DNA of 60,023 nucleotides from an uncultured Azospirillum sp. (GTDB taxonomy: Bacteria > Pseudomonadota > Alphaproteobacteria > RF32 > CAG-239): the NCBI GenBank assembly GCA_947301965.1, contig CAMYUM010000008.1, forward strand, positions 1-60,023, given 5' to 3'. A program made the position numbers and the translations under genes. The first letter of the stretch is position 1; the number at the start of each line of letters is the position of its first letter. The notes beneath the pieces are model-generated. The model was not told the DNA's origin, did no database searches, and saw only the letters and a program-made list of their open reading frames with translations. Of this stretch, positions 32,236 to 40,445 are shown piece by piece.

Positions 32236-32673
32236 ATGGCAAAAGAAAAGTTTAATCGGGCAGAACAGGCCTATGTCAAAGAGTTCGGACACACCCCCAG
32301 AGAAGACGGCTACGTCAACATGACTACTTGGCGCGATGATGTGATGTTTTCCAAGAATGACGAAATTCGCGATTCGTTCATCACTTGCCAAACGACTATT
32401 CGCCACGCGTACATTCGCGCTGCAGCTTTCGGCATCTTCACGGCCTTGGCGGTTATCGTCTTTTTTGTTTATGAGGCGATAAAATACCACCAAATCGTGG
32501 AAAGGCATGCTTTCATCTGGCTCGGTATCCTGATCACAATCTGTGTCGTGGGGCTTATCGCCAACTACGCATGCTACAGGACCTGTCAAAAGTTCACACC
32601 TATCTTCACCGGTGATCAAAAATTGCTCTTCTACAACGGAGAGGAATTTAAGACCATCGAGTTTGACGACTAG
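32236..32673 (+). CDS. Two-helix membrane orphan protein, copy 2
   Basis: The 145-residue protein is a diverged copy of the preceding one: NRAEQAYVKEFGHTPRE against the AEQAFEAEFG start, DDVMFSKNDEIRDSF against GGVLFTPSIKERDAY, two membrane helices (AAAFGIFTALAVIVFFVYEAI; AFIWLGILITICVVGLIANYA), and CQKFTPIFTGDQKLLFYNGEEF against the CERLECIYTGE tail. The ATG at 32236 again lacks a Shine-Dalgarno site and follows an AT-rich leader. Each copy has its own promoter and terminator rather than forming an operon, which suggests duplication of a complete one-gene unit. Function unknown. Confidence 0.7.
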   Translation: MAKEKFNRAEQAYVKEFGHTPREDGYVNMTTWRDDVMFSKNDEIRDSFITCQTTIRHAYIRAAAFGIFTALAVIVFFVYEAIKYHQIVERHAFIWLGILITICVVGLIANYACYRTCQKFTPIFTGDQKLLFYNGEEFKTIEFDD

Positions 32674-32697
32674 GTACAGGAACCTGCTTCCCCCGTC

Positions 32698-32732
32698 AAA
32701 AAACCTCGCACCCAAGGGTCCGAGGTTTTTTT
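32698..32732. terminator. Bidirectional terminator
   Basis: AAACCTCG (32701-32708) pairs with CGAGGTTT (32721-32728), extended by ACCC/GGGT inside, with a T-run after and an A-run before. It separates orphan copy 2 from the convergent membrane-protein gene. Confidence 0.88.
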
Positions 32733-32734
32733 AT

Positions 32735-33178
32735 TTATTTTTCTTTGAGATTTTTGAAAAAATTGATAAAGAACAGCGTCAATGAACTGAAAAACAAAAT
32801 TACACTCGCCGCCGCACCGCATATACACAGCCACTTTGGCGGATTGGTATAAAATATCAGATATATACCCAAAATCACCGCGGCAATAAAGGGCAGAGCC
32901 AGCTGATCCGGCGAAATACTGATTTTTCGGCTCAAAAGCGCCATAATCGCATTGATTGCCAACAACCACAATACCTCAATTACAACGACCAAATATGCCA
33001 CTTTGCCGCTGTTATGCCACGGCGAAAATTCAAAGTCAGCCGTATAGATGATAAAAGTATTATAAATCAACGTCAGTAGTAGCAGGCTTAATGCAACATA
33101 AAAAATCCTGTATAACCGCAGGTTGTCAACCATAAAAATTCCCATAACCAAAATAGTGCATGCGACAATAAACGGCAT
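32735..33178 (-). CDS. Membrane protein of unknown function
   Basis: The 147-residue product has about five membrane helices, starting MPFIVACTILVMGIFMV. I do not recognise the family. The ATG at 33178 has AAGGAGTTTAATT before it; this ribosome site overlaps the end of the dipeptidase gene, so the two are coupled. It is the last gene of the hflK-hflC-degP-holC-dipeptidase run and ends at the bidirectional hairpin. Confidence 0.7.
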   Translation of the reverse strand: MPFIVACTILVMGIFMVDNLRLYRIFYVALSLLLLTLIYNTFIIYTADFEFSPWHNSGKVAYLVVVIEVLWLLAINAIMALLSRKISISPDQLALPFIAAVILGIYLIFYTNPPKWLCICGAAASVILFFSSLTLFFINFFKNLKEK

Positions 33179-33180
33179 AA

Positions 33181-33828
33181 TTAAACTCCTTTTTTCTTGC
33201 TGAGGTGTTCGCTCCACTCAAACACAGGGTATTTTGAAATCCCTTCCGGCAACTGGAAATGCCACCATTCCGAGCGTATTCCCTCAAAACCTGCATTAAA
33301 CATAATTGACTTTAGCAATTCACGATTATAAATCTCGCGTTGATATTTTTCATCATAAAAATCGGCGGCAGCTTTTGCAAAGTGCTTATAAAACTCATCA
33401 GTTTGCCCAAACGCCAGTTCTCTCGCCAATTTTTTATCATATGCATCAACCTTGGTCGGAAAACACAAATTGTTCCCTTGTTCATCAGTCAGACAGCAAT
33501 CAATTGCCACCGCATGGCAATGAGCTGATTTTTCCGCCGTCGGAGCAAACAGCCCTTTTATCAATAACAAATCCAAAATTCGGCGATGAGCGATTGGTGG
33601 TCGATAAGCATCATAAATCCGCATTTTTAGCTTCAAATCTTTCAATTTTTTGCTGACCCCAGTCAAACATTTGGCTACATCACGATGAACATAGGCTTTT
33701 TTCCCAAAGCCCACTTCTTTATACACCGGATGCATTGTAATATTCTCTGGTTTTGTATACATTAAATCGACAATAAAGCGCTCGTCTTTAATTTCGACCA
33801 GATTATTATCCTTAAAAAAATCACCCAT
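33181..33828 (-). CDS. D-alanyl-D-alanine dipeptidase (VanX/DdpX family)
   Basis: The 215-residue zinc peptidase cleaves D-Ala-D-Ala. It has the arginine that stabilises the transition state (DAYRPPIAHRR), the zinc motif SAHCHAVAIDC (SxHxxGxAxD, with Ala in place of Gly), and SEWWHFQLP (ExxH-type: catalytic Glu and third zinc ligand). The N terminus shows no signal peptide, so it is probably cytosolic, fitting a recycling rather than a resistance role; no vanA/vanH-like genes are near. It lies three bases after holC. Confidence 0.88.
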   Translation of the reverse strand: MGDFFKDNNLVEIKDERFIVDLMYTKPENITMHPVYKEVGFGKKAYVHRDVAKCLTGVSKKLKDLKLKMRIYDAYRPPIAHRRILDLLLIKGLFAPTAEKSAHCHAVAIDCCLTDEQGNNLCFPTKVDAYDKKLARELAFGQTDEFYKHFAKAAADFYDEKYQREIYNRELLKSIMFNAGFEGIRSEWWHFQLPEGISKYPVFEWSEHLSKKKGV

Positions 33829-33831
33829 TAC

Positions 33832-34287
33832 TTAAGCCTTTTGTTGCCAAGAGCCGTTTGCGTTTTGCTGCCAATAAAACACTTCCACGCCTTGATTTTT
33901 CAGTTCCTTCCAAAAGGCGCGTGCTTTTTCCAAAGCCTCGTTTAAGTTTCCGTCGAAAATGTTAAAAACTCGTTCAAAATTAGAAATTTCTTCCAACTCC
34001 GCACTGGCCCCGTCAACCAAAAACAAAAACTCTGCTTTATTCGGCACATCATTGTCGGCGGTCAGCCAAATCGGCTGCATGTCAGCGGCTCCGTCTTTCT
34101 TGCTTCCGTGCGGCAAAAATGATTGTTCATCATAAGTCCACAACATACTGTTCAAAAACTCTACCCGTTCGCTGTTACCGACACGCACGACAGCTTTTTT
34201 GCCAACTCCGTACGCCTTTTCCAAAAGCTTTGGCAGGACATCTTCAAGTTTTTTGCTTTGCAAATGATAAAAGTCAACTCTACTCAT
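33832..34287 (-). CDS. holC: DNA polymerase III subunit chi
   Basis: The 151-residue protein has the chi pattern: DFYHLQSKKLEDVLPKLLEKAY near the N terminus, then VGNSERVEFLNSMLWTYDEQSFLPHG, PIWLT and the C-terminal FWKELKNQG. Chi links the clamp loader to SSB at the replication fork. The start ATG overlaps the degP stop by eight bases (ATGAGTAG), so its translation is coupled to degP. Confidence 0.93.
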   Translation of the reverse strand: MSRVDFYHLQSKKLEDVLPKLLEKAYGVGKKAVVRVGNSERVEFLNSMLWTYDEQSFLPHGSKKDGAADMQPIWLTADNDVPNKAEFLFLVDGASAELEEISNFERVFNIFDGNLNEALEKARAFWKELKNQGVEVFYWQQNANGSWQQKA

Positions 34288-35698
34288 GTTTTTTCAGCTT
34301 TACGGATACTGCGGATATTACGCCTTGTTCTTGATCTTGCAGCATTAACATAATCGGGCGGTTATTTTCTTGCCGCGCTTCCTTAATATAATTGAGCAAG
34401 GCCTCTGTTGTCATAACATCTTTCTTGTCGATTTTTACCACAACATCACCTTTTTTAACCCCTTGAGCAGCGGCATCGGAATTGGCTTCAACATTTGTTA
34501 CCACCAAACCTATTGTTACCGGAGATAAATCAAAAGCTTTTAGCAGTTCGGGTGTAATTTCTTCAACTTTAATACCGACTTCGTACAAAACACGATCATT
34601 ATCCTGCATTTGTTCCGGAGCTGTCGGTTTGTTGATTGTGGGAGCCGCGGGCATTTCTTTCACCGGAACATTAATGGTTGTAATTTCGCCGTCACGCCAC
34701 ACCAGCAATGATATTTCTTTTCCGATCGGGCTTTCGGCAACCATACGCGAAAAGTCTTTAGAACTGCTGATTTCTTTTTTACCAAGGCTCAAAATTACAT
34801 CACCGACCGTAATTCCGGCTTCTGCCGCGGGGCTGTCTTCGGTTACGGCAGAAACAATCACTCCTTGTTTATCTTTCAAATCCATTGCTTCGGCTGTTTC
34901 GTGATTATTAGCCTGAATCTTAACTCCGATCCAACCGCGCTTTACCTTTCCGGTTTCTTCCAACTGGCTTATAATCCACCCAGCGGTGTTGATTGGAATA
35001 GCAAACCCAACACCCATGCTGTTGCCGGTGGTTGAGAACAAAGCCGTATTAATGCCGATTACTTCCCCTTTCATATTAAACATCGGTCCGCCGGAACTTC
35101 CCTGGTTTATGGAAGCATCAGTTTGAATAAAGTTGTCATACGGACCGGCGGCAATGTCGCGTGATTTTGCGGAAACAATACCGGCGCTGACACTTCCGCC
35201 CAATCCGAAAGGATTGCCGATAGACAACACCCAATCGCCGATTCTCAACTCATCGGAATTACCGAATACTGCCTTATCCAGCTCAAACGGAGGATCAATC
35301 TTGATTAATGCCAAATCGGTTTTTTCATCTCCGCCGATAATATCGGCCTCAACCTCGGTATTATCAAACAGTACGACATTAATTGAGCTTGCATTTTCAA
35401 TCACATGATAGTTGGTTATAATGTAGCCTTGTTCATCAATAATAAAACCTGATCCCAAAGCTTGCCTCAAAACACCGTCCGTATCCGCATCAATCTGAGC
35501 GGCAGCATCTTCTCCGTCGGCATCATCAGGTAGAGCAACATCAATCTTTTCGGTCTTTTGAATTGTTGAAATATTGACCACGGTCGGCAACAATTTTTCA
35601 GCCAAATTTGCAAAAGACGGAAAGCCGTTTTGTGCCTCGGCTTGAGGAGCCATTGCCAACAGTGCAATTCCTAAGATATAACCAACTTTTTTAAGCAT
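34280..35698 (-). CDS. degP: Periplasmic serine protease DegP/HtrA
   Basis: The 472-residue protein has a signal peptide (KKVGYILGIALLAMAPQAEA), a trypsin-like domain with His98 (TNYHVIEN), Asp128 (KTDLALIKI) and Ser202 (GSSGGPMF), and two PDZ domains (RGWIGVKIQANNHETA; VTNVEANSDAAAQGVKKGDVV). It degrades or refolds damaged envelope proteins. Between the signal peptide and the protease domain lies an acidic stretch (PDDADGEDAAAQIDAD). It lies one base after hflC, in the usual alphaproteobacterial hflK-hflC-degP order. Confidence 0.95.
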   Translation of the reverse strand: MLKKVGYILGIALLAMAPQAEAQNGFPSFANLAEKLLPTVVNISTIQKTEKIDVALPDDADGEDAAAQIDADTDGVLRQALGSGFIIDEQGYIITNYHVIENASSINVVLFDNTEVEADIIGGDEKTDLALIKIDPPFELDKAVFGNSDELRIGDWVLSIGNPFGLGGSVSAGIVSAKSRDIAAGPYDNFIQTDASINQGSSGGPMFNMKGEVIGINTALFSTTGNSMGVGFAIPINTAGWIISQLEETGKVKRGWIGVKIQANNHETAEAMDLKDKQGVIVSAVTEDSPAAEAGITVGDVILSLGKKEISSSKDFSRMVAESPIGKEISLLVWRDGEITTINVPVKEMPAAPTINKPTAPEQMQDNDRVLYEVGIKVEEITPELLKAFDLSPVTIGLVVTNVEANSDAAAQGVKKGDVVVKIDKKDVMTTEALLNYIKEARQENNRPIMLMLQDQEQGVISAVSVKLKKHE

Positions 35699-35699
35699 G

Positions 35700-36566
35700 T
35701 TATTTCATTGCCTTTCTAAAGAAGTGAAAGAAATCACTATCCGGTGATAATATCATTGATGATTTTCCATCGGTCAGTGAGTTTTTATAAGCCTCAAGTG
35801 AGCGGTAGAAGTTAAAGAACTCAACATCTTTTCCGGCGGCGGCATTCCAAATTTCAATAGCTTTTTCATCGCCCTGACCGCGAATAATCTGCGCCTGCTT
35901 TTCGGCATCGGCCAAAATAATGGTTTTTTCTTTGTCGGCACTGGCTCTTATTTTCTGAGCTTCTTGGCTGCCTTGAGCGCGAAACTCTTTTGCTTCTCTC
36001 TCACGTTCGGTTTTCATACGCGCGTTGATTGCCTGCAAAACCTCGAGCGGCAGGTCGGCACGGCGGATACGCACATCAGCCACGCTGACACCGATTTGAG
36101 TAGCATCAATTTTTACCGCACTGCTTATATCGTTCATAATCTTGGTACGTTTTTCCGAGAGCAGTTCTTGCAAAGTAATACGTCCCAAAATTTTACGTAC
36201 TGATGAGTTAACGATTTCGGCCAACTTGCTTTGAGCCTGCTGTTCGGTGCGTACGGTCTGATAAAATCTGATCGGATCAACAATCTGATAACGTGTAAAA
36301 CTGTCAACGTCCAAACGTTTTTTATCATTCAGCACCACTTCTTGTGCCGGAGGATCAAGGTTTAGCAATCTCTTATCATAAAAGACCACATTTTGAATGA
36401 ACGGAATTTTCATTTTTAACCCTGGTTCCTGCACCAAACGTACCGGACGTCCGAATTGCAAAACAATAGCCTGTTCTGCCTGGTTAACAATATATACGCT
36501 GGTTCCGATTAAGAACACGACCACCAGTACAATACCGCTCCAGAAAATTTTCATTTTATTTTTCAT
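35700..36566 (-). CDS. hflC: Protease modulator HflC
   Basis: The 288-residue membrane-anchored SPFH/band-7 protein has one N-terminal helix (IFWSGIVLVVVFLIGTSVYIV), then the SPFH domain (EQAIVLQFGRPVRLVQEPGL) and a long helical region (MKTEREREAKEFRAQGSQEAQKIRASA). With HflK it forms a complex that restrains FtsH. AGGAGAAA precedes the ATG; hflK ends 11 bases upstream. Confidence 0.95.
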   Translation of the reverse strand: MKNKMKIFWSGIVLVVVFLIGTSVYIVNQAEQAIVLQFGRPVRLVQEPGLKMKIPFIQNVVFYDKRLLNLDPPAQEVVLNDKKRLDVDSFTRYQIVDPIRFYQTVRTEQQAQSKLAEIVNSSVRKILGRITLQELLSEKRTKIMNDISSAVKIDATQIGVSVADVRIRRADLPLEVLQAINARMKTEREREAKEFRAQGSQEAQKIRASADKEKTIILADAEKQAQIIRGQGDEKAIEIWNAAAGKDVEFFNFYRSLEAYKNSLTDGKSSMILSPDSDFFHFFRKAMK

Positions 36567-36577
36567 CGTTTTTTCTC

Positions 36578-37603
36578 CTATTTAGTAGTGTTCAGCGGTA
36601 ATACCGGCAATACATTAGCACCTTTGGCCGACGGATCGATTATGGTTCGGTCAGATTTTTTCAAAACTTCTTCCATGGTTTCAAGATATAGTCTGCGAGC
36701 AGTTACGTCTTTTCCCTTTTGATAAGCCTTATATACCGAATTAAAACGATCAGCCTCACCGGTAGCTTTGTTTACGACGGCTTGGTTATAAGCCTCGGCA
36801 CTTTGCAGGATTTGCGAAGCCTGACCTCTGGCATTTGGTACAACTTCGTTACGATAAGCCTCGGCCTCGTTTTTAAAACGTTCCATATCGGCTTTTGCAC
36901 GTTGTACTTCATTAAAAGCATCAACCACTTGTTGCGGGGGGTCTGCCTTTTGCAGTTTTACGCGCACAATCTCAACACCGGAGCCGAAATCATCGAGCAC
37001 TCTTTGCAGTTCGGCCTTGGTGTCGTCCTCAACTTTACCGCGGTCACCGGAAATAATCGGCATCATTTGTGATTGTCCGACAATTTCACGCAAAACTGAC
37101 TGGGCTGCAACACGGACGGTTTGTTCTGGTTCGCGCATATTGAACAAAAAGTCCTTAGCGTTTTTAATACGCCAAACGATTGTGAGGTTAATGTCGACAA
37201 TATTTTCATCACCGGTCAGCATATGAGTTTCCGTAAACGCATTGTCGCGATAGTTACGAGCATATGAACCGTCGTTTACACCTAAGTTAATACTGCGTTC
37301 CTGGGTCATGCTGACCTTATAAACTTCCTCAATCGGGTAGGGCAGGTGATAATGCAATCCCGGCTCGGTGGTATCGACATATTTTCCAAAGCGTAAAACA
37401 ACACCGTTTTCGTTGGTTTGCACCTGATAAAAACCGGTCAAAGCCCATAATGCCACAACAATAATCACCCATGTAACCGGGCTGATATTAATCTTTGGCG
37501 GTTTCGGTTTAACAATTTTTTTGAATTTTATAACCTTTTCCCCCGCGGAATCATTCAAAGGGGTTTCTGGTTCATCATCCCAGGGACTTTTAGTATTTGC
37601 CAT
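36578..37603 (-). CDS. hflK: Protease modulator HflK
   Basis: The 341-residue protein has a cytosolic Pro-rich N terminus (SPWDDEPETPLNDS), one membrane helix (VTWVIIVVALWALTGFYQV), the SPFH domain (NENGVVLRFGKYVDTTEPGLHYHLPYPIEEV) and helical C-terminal segments ending in the usual hydrophilic tail. The HLPYPIE motif is typical of HflK. GAGGT precedes the ATG. It heads the operon hflK-hflC-degP-holC, divergent from mrp. Confidence 0.96.
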   Translation of the reverse strand: MANTKSPWDDEPETPLNDSAGEKVIKFKKIVKPKPPKINISPVTWVIIVVALWALTGFYQVQTNENGVVLRFGKYVDTTEPGLHYHLPYPIEEVYKVSMTQERSINLGVNDGSYARNYRDNAFTETHMLTGDENIVDINLTIVWRIKNAKDFLFNMREPEQTVRVAAQSVLREIVGQSQMMPIISGDRGKVEDDTKAELQRVLDDFGSGVEIVRVKLQKADPPQQVVDAFNEVQRAKADMERFKNEAEAYRNEVVPNARGQASQILQSAEAYNQAVVNKATGEADRFNSVYKAYQKGKDVTARRLYLETMEEVLKKSDRTIIDPSAKGANVLPVLPLNTTK

Positions 37604-37709
37604 ATTTTTACCTCATTAACAGTTTATTTTGTTGCATTTGCTTAAATATATAATATAAACATTCTAAAGACAATTTAAGGATTTCACATATCAACAGGGG
37701 AGCAAAAAC

Positions 37710-38699
37710 ATGGCGGAAACAGAAGAAGTAAGGTCTTTTGTGCTCAAATATTTTAATCCGGAAAACATTGACAGTGTCAACATTTTCAACGGTCGTGCAA
37801 TTGTAACGCTGATTAATACACCTGAAAATCGGGATAAAGCCGAAGCCTTAAAACAAGAACTTCTTCAGCTTGAAGGGGTTTCAAAAGCCTCGGTTGTTTT
37901 TACGGCCGTAAAAGACGCTGAAAATGACCATTATTGGAAGATTCGCGGCGTCAAAAAGATTATTGCCGTTGCCTCGGGTAAAGGCGGTGTCGGCAAATCG
38001 ACAACAGCCGTCAACATTGCACTTGCACTCAAGCGACTGGGGCAGAATGTTGCTCTGTTTGATGCCGATATTTACGGTCCGTCAGTTCCGACCATGCTCA
38101 ATTATGAAGGATTAACGCCAATCTCCAAAGACGGCAAAACCTTTGAGCCTTTTGAGGTTATGGGTTTGCAGACCATGTCAATCGGCACATTGATAGACCG
38201 TAATACTCCGTTGATTTGGCGCGGTCCCAAAGCCTGCGGGGCTTTACAACAACTATTGTCTGATGTCAATTGGGACAATATTGATGTTATGGTTATTGAT
38301 ATGCCTCCCGGCACCGGTGACATTCAAATTACTTTGTCGCAGCAGGTTCATATCAACGGTGCGGTTATTATTTCTACTCCGCAGGACATAGCTCTTATTG
38401 ATGCTGTCAAGGGTGTAAATATGTTCAAAGCGGTAAACGTTCCGATTTTTGGCATTGTTGAAAACATGAGCTATCACATCTGTGAAAAATGCGGACATAA
38501 AGAATATATTTTCGGTGAACACGGAGCCGAGGATACAGCGGCTAAAATCGGCGTTGATTTCCTGGGAGCAGTTCCGCTCAATATCAAAATCCGCAGCCAT
38601 GCCGATACCGGCACCCCGATTGTTGAGGCTGAACCCGACGGTGACTTTGCCAAAGCTTATCTTACTATTGCCGCCAATATCATTAAAAAACTGAAATAA
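37710..38699 (+). CDS. mrp: Iron-sulfur cluster carrier Mrp/ApbC (P-loop NTPase)
   Basis: The 329-residue protein has an N-terminal DUF59/MIP18-like segment (VLKYFNPENIDSVNIFNGRAI) and the MinD-type deviant Walker A VASGKGGVGKSTTAVNIALA at about residue 92. DADIYGPSVPTML and VIDMPPGTGDIQIT follow, then the cluster-binding CEKCGH. Family members bind a bridging Fe-S cluster through the C-x-x-C as a dimer and pass it to apo-proteins. AACAGGGGAG precedes the ATG. A strong hairpin terminator follows. Confidence 0.95.
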   Translation: MAETEEVRSFVLKYFNPENIDSVNIFNGRAIVTLINTPENRDKAEALKQELLQLEGVSKASVVFTAVKDAENDHYWKIRGVKKIIAVASGKGGVGKSTTAVNIALALKRLGQNVALFDADIYGPSVPTMLNYEGLTPISKDGKTFEPFEVMGLQTMSIGTLIDRNTPLIWRGPKACGALQQLLSDVNWDNIDVMVIDMPPGTGDIQITLSQQVHINGAVIISTPQDIALIDAVKGVNMFKAVNVPIFGIVENMSYHICEKCGHKEYIFGEHGAEDTAAKIGVDFLGAVPLNIKIRSHADTGTPIVEAEPDGDFAKAYLTIAANIIKKLK

Positions 38700-38720
38700 G
38701 TAAACTTTAAGCAAACAAAA

Positions 38721-38748
38721 ACTCCGACATTGCCGTCGGAGTTTTTTT
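38721..38748 (+). terminator. Terminator of mrp
   Basis: ACTCCGAC (38721-38728) pairs with GTCGGAGT (38735-38742), loop ATTGCC, then seven T. Confidence 0.93.
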
Positions 38749-38749
38749 G

Positions 38750-39070
38750 TGTAGCGCCACAAAAAACATCTTGCTTTCATGTCAAAAAGGCGGTACAACC
38801 AAACCACTTTTTGTTATTAATAAATTATTGAGTTCTTTGACATACGGAAAACATCTTAAATGGGTGATACTGATATCAGAAACACACTTTCAAAAATCGT
38901 GGAAAGTTGCAGCAACCTTTTGGCGTACGACGAAAAACTGTCACACTTTCAATTTTTCAAAGATGTGTTGGGACACTAAGGTCTTCGAACAGCAAGAAAC
39001 ACACCAAGAAACCCATGAAAAGACGTTTAAAGAGGAATCATGCTCCACGCATGACTCCTCTTTTTTTTTT
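38750..39070 (+). ncRNA. Candidate small RNA transcript ending in a strong terminator
   Basis: This region of over 300 bases has no convincing gene. It begins after the mrp terminator and ends in a second plus-strand terminator, so an independent transcript must start inside it. TTGACA at 38838-38843 is a -35 candidate but I see no good -10 at 17 bases. AACATCTT (about 38848) could pair with AAGATGTG (about 38960), giving a long-range stem, and AAAGTTG/CAACCTTT a local hairpin. The 125-codon plus frame here has a low-complexity Thr/His/Glu-rich composition unlike the neighbours. Confidence 0.4.
39031..39070 (+). terminator. Strong orphan terminator
   Basis: AGAGGA (39031-39036) pairs with TCCTCT (39056-39061), and after one mismatch TCATGC pairs with GCATGA, loop TCCAC; ten T follow. 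It faces the plus direction and does not serve the M48 gene, which reads the other way. Confidence 0.9.
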
Positions 39071-39086
39071 AACGCAATTGACCTGA

Positions 39087-40445
39087 TTATATTATCTTCT
39101 TCATTTCTTTTTCTTCGTCCTTAATACGCATCATCAAATCGTCCAATTTGAGGCGCAAAGACGAAGACGGGTTAGATTTTAACGCTTGTTCGGCCTGCTG
39201 TTTGGCCAACTTTATGTCATGCATACGCAGACTATATTCGGCAGCGGCATAATTATATCCGGCGGCATTTTGTTGCAAACCATAGGCCCGTGACAGCAAA
39301 ACCCATGCATAACTATCAGGGTTATATATCAAAACTTGATTTAGCATATCAACAATTTGTTGCTGTTCCGCCGGTGTCGGAGAATTTTCCAACATTGCCT
39401 GCGCCAAATTGAGCTTAAATAGTGCCGAATTAGGACGCAGACTTAAAGCTTTTTGATAAATATTTACCGCTTCACGAACATTGCCGGTTTCCATTGCCAT
39501 TTGCCCTTTTAGTTCGTAAAAATAAGGGTTTTGCGGCTCTTCTTGAATCAATCCGTCAACCAAAGCCGTAGCCTGAGGCATTTTCATCTGTTTAAAATAA
39601 GCTATTGTCCGCGCATACCTTGCGGGCAGAGAAACATCACTTTCCGGATATTTGATAAAAGTGTTTTTCGGCTCTTCAATATAAGCATAGATTTTTGCCT
39701 TAACTCTGGCAAAGGTGCTTTCTTCAGCTCCTCTTGCCGGTGCATTTGAATCTTTGGTTGCTTTTTCCAAAAAGGCGATTCTCTCTGATGTAACTGGGTG
39801 AGTGCGATAATAGCTGGTTTCCTCAATCCCTTGCAAGGTATTGTTTTTCTGAATTTTTTTCATAAAGTTCAACATCCCGGCCGGAGATTGATTTATGCGC
39901 CTCAACAATTTTATTGCGGCTTCATCGGCACTGCGCTCTTCGCTGACTTGATAAGATAACATATTGCTCATTGCCGAACCTTGAGAACCTAAAATTGCCG
40001 CAATACTGATATCCGGTCTTCCCGCGGCAATTCCGGCCGCTCCGCCCAGCAACATTGAGGCCAGGCTCACTCTTTGTACTTCCCGCGCTTGAATTTTGTG
40101 GCGTAACAAATGTCCGCCCTCAATATGCCCGGTTTCGTGCGCCAATACGCCGCTGATTTCATTTTGGCTGTCAGCATTCATCAATGTTCCGACGGTTACA
40201 AACATATTGTTTCCGTCAGCTACAAAAGCATTAAGCGCCTTGTCGTTTACAATATATATATTTCGAGGGTTAAAAGTGGTTCCCGAGGCCTGAAAAATCG
40301 GTTTTAAGGTCTGATGCAAAAAGACTTCGGTTTCCTCATCAGAAATCAAAGATAAAGCCCGAGCGGGCAGAGCGGCAAAACACATTGCCGCCGCTAGCAT
40401 TGACATTAAAAATCGGTTTATCCGTTTATGAGCTTTTTCCACCAA
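39087..40445 (-). CDS. M48-family metalloprotease with TPR domain (BepA-like)
   Basis: The 452-residue protein has a signal peptide (FLMSMLAAAMCFAALPARA), an M48 zinc-protease domain with HETGH at residues 103-107 and SEERSADEAA supplying the third ligand Glu, and a C-terminal array of tetratricopeptide repeats from about residue 285 (PYFYELKGQMAMETGNVREA). BepA-type proteins act as chaperone-proteases for outer-membrane barrel assembly. The start is uncertain: GTG at 40445 lies inside the rne end but gives a basic n-region (KAHKRINR); an ATG at 40406 leaves a weak signal peptide and has no ribosome site. rne lies upstream in the same direction and overlaps by 28 bases if GTG is used. Confidence 0.9.
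   Translation of the reverse strand: MVEKAHKRINRFLMSMLAAAMCFAALPARALSLISDEETEVFLHQTLKPIFQASGTTFNPRNIYIVNDKALNAFVADGNNMFVTVGTLMNADSQNEISGVLAHETGHIEGGHLLRHKIQAREVQRVSLASMLLGGAAGIAAGRPDISIAAILGSQGSAMSNMLSYQVSEERSADEAAIKLLRRINQSPAGMLNFMKKIQKNNTLQGIEETSYYRTHPVTSERIAFLEKATKDSNAPARGAEESTFARVKAKIYAYIEEPKNTFIKYPESDVSLPARYARTIAYFKQMKMPQATALVDGLIQEEPQNPYFYELKGQMAMETGNVREAVNIYQKALSLRPNSALFKLNLAQAMLENSPTPAEQQQIVDMLNQVLIYNPDSYAWVLLSRAYGLQQNAAGYNYAAAEYSLRMHDIKLAKQQAEQALKSNPSSSLRLKLDDLMMRIKDEEKEMKKII

Noticed and set aside
38747-39124. 125-codon plus-strand frame between mrp and the M48 gene
   Set aside because: It runs through a strong terminator hairpin, has no ribosome site and reads as low-complexity Thr/His/Glu sequence; a small RNA is a better explanation.
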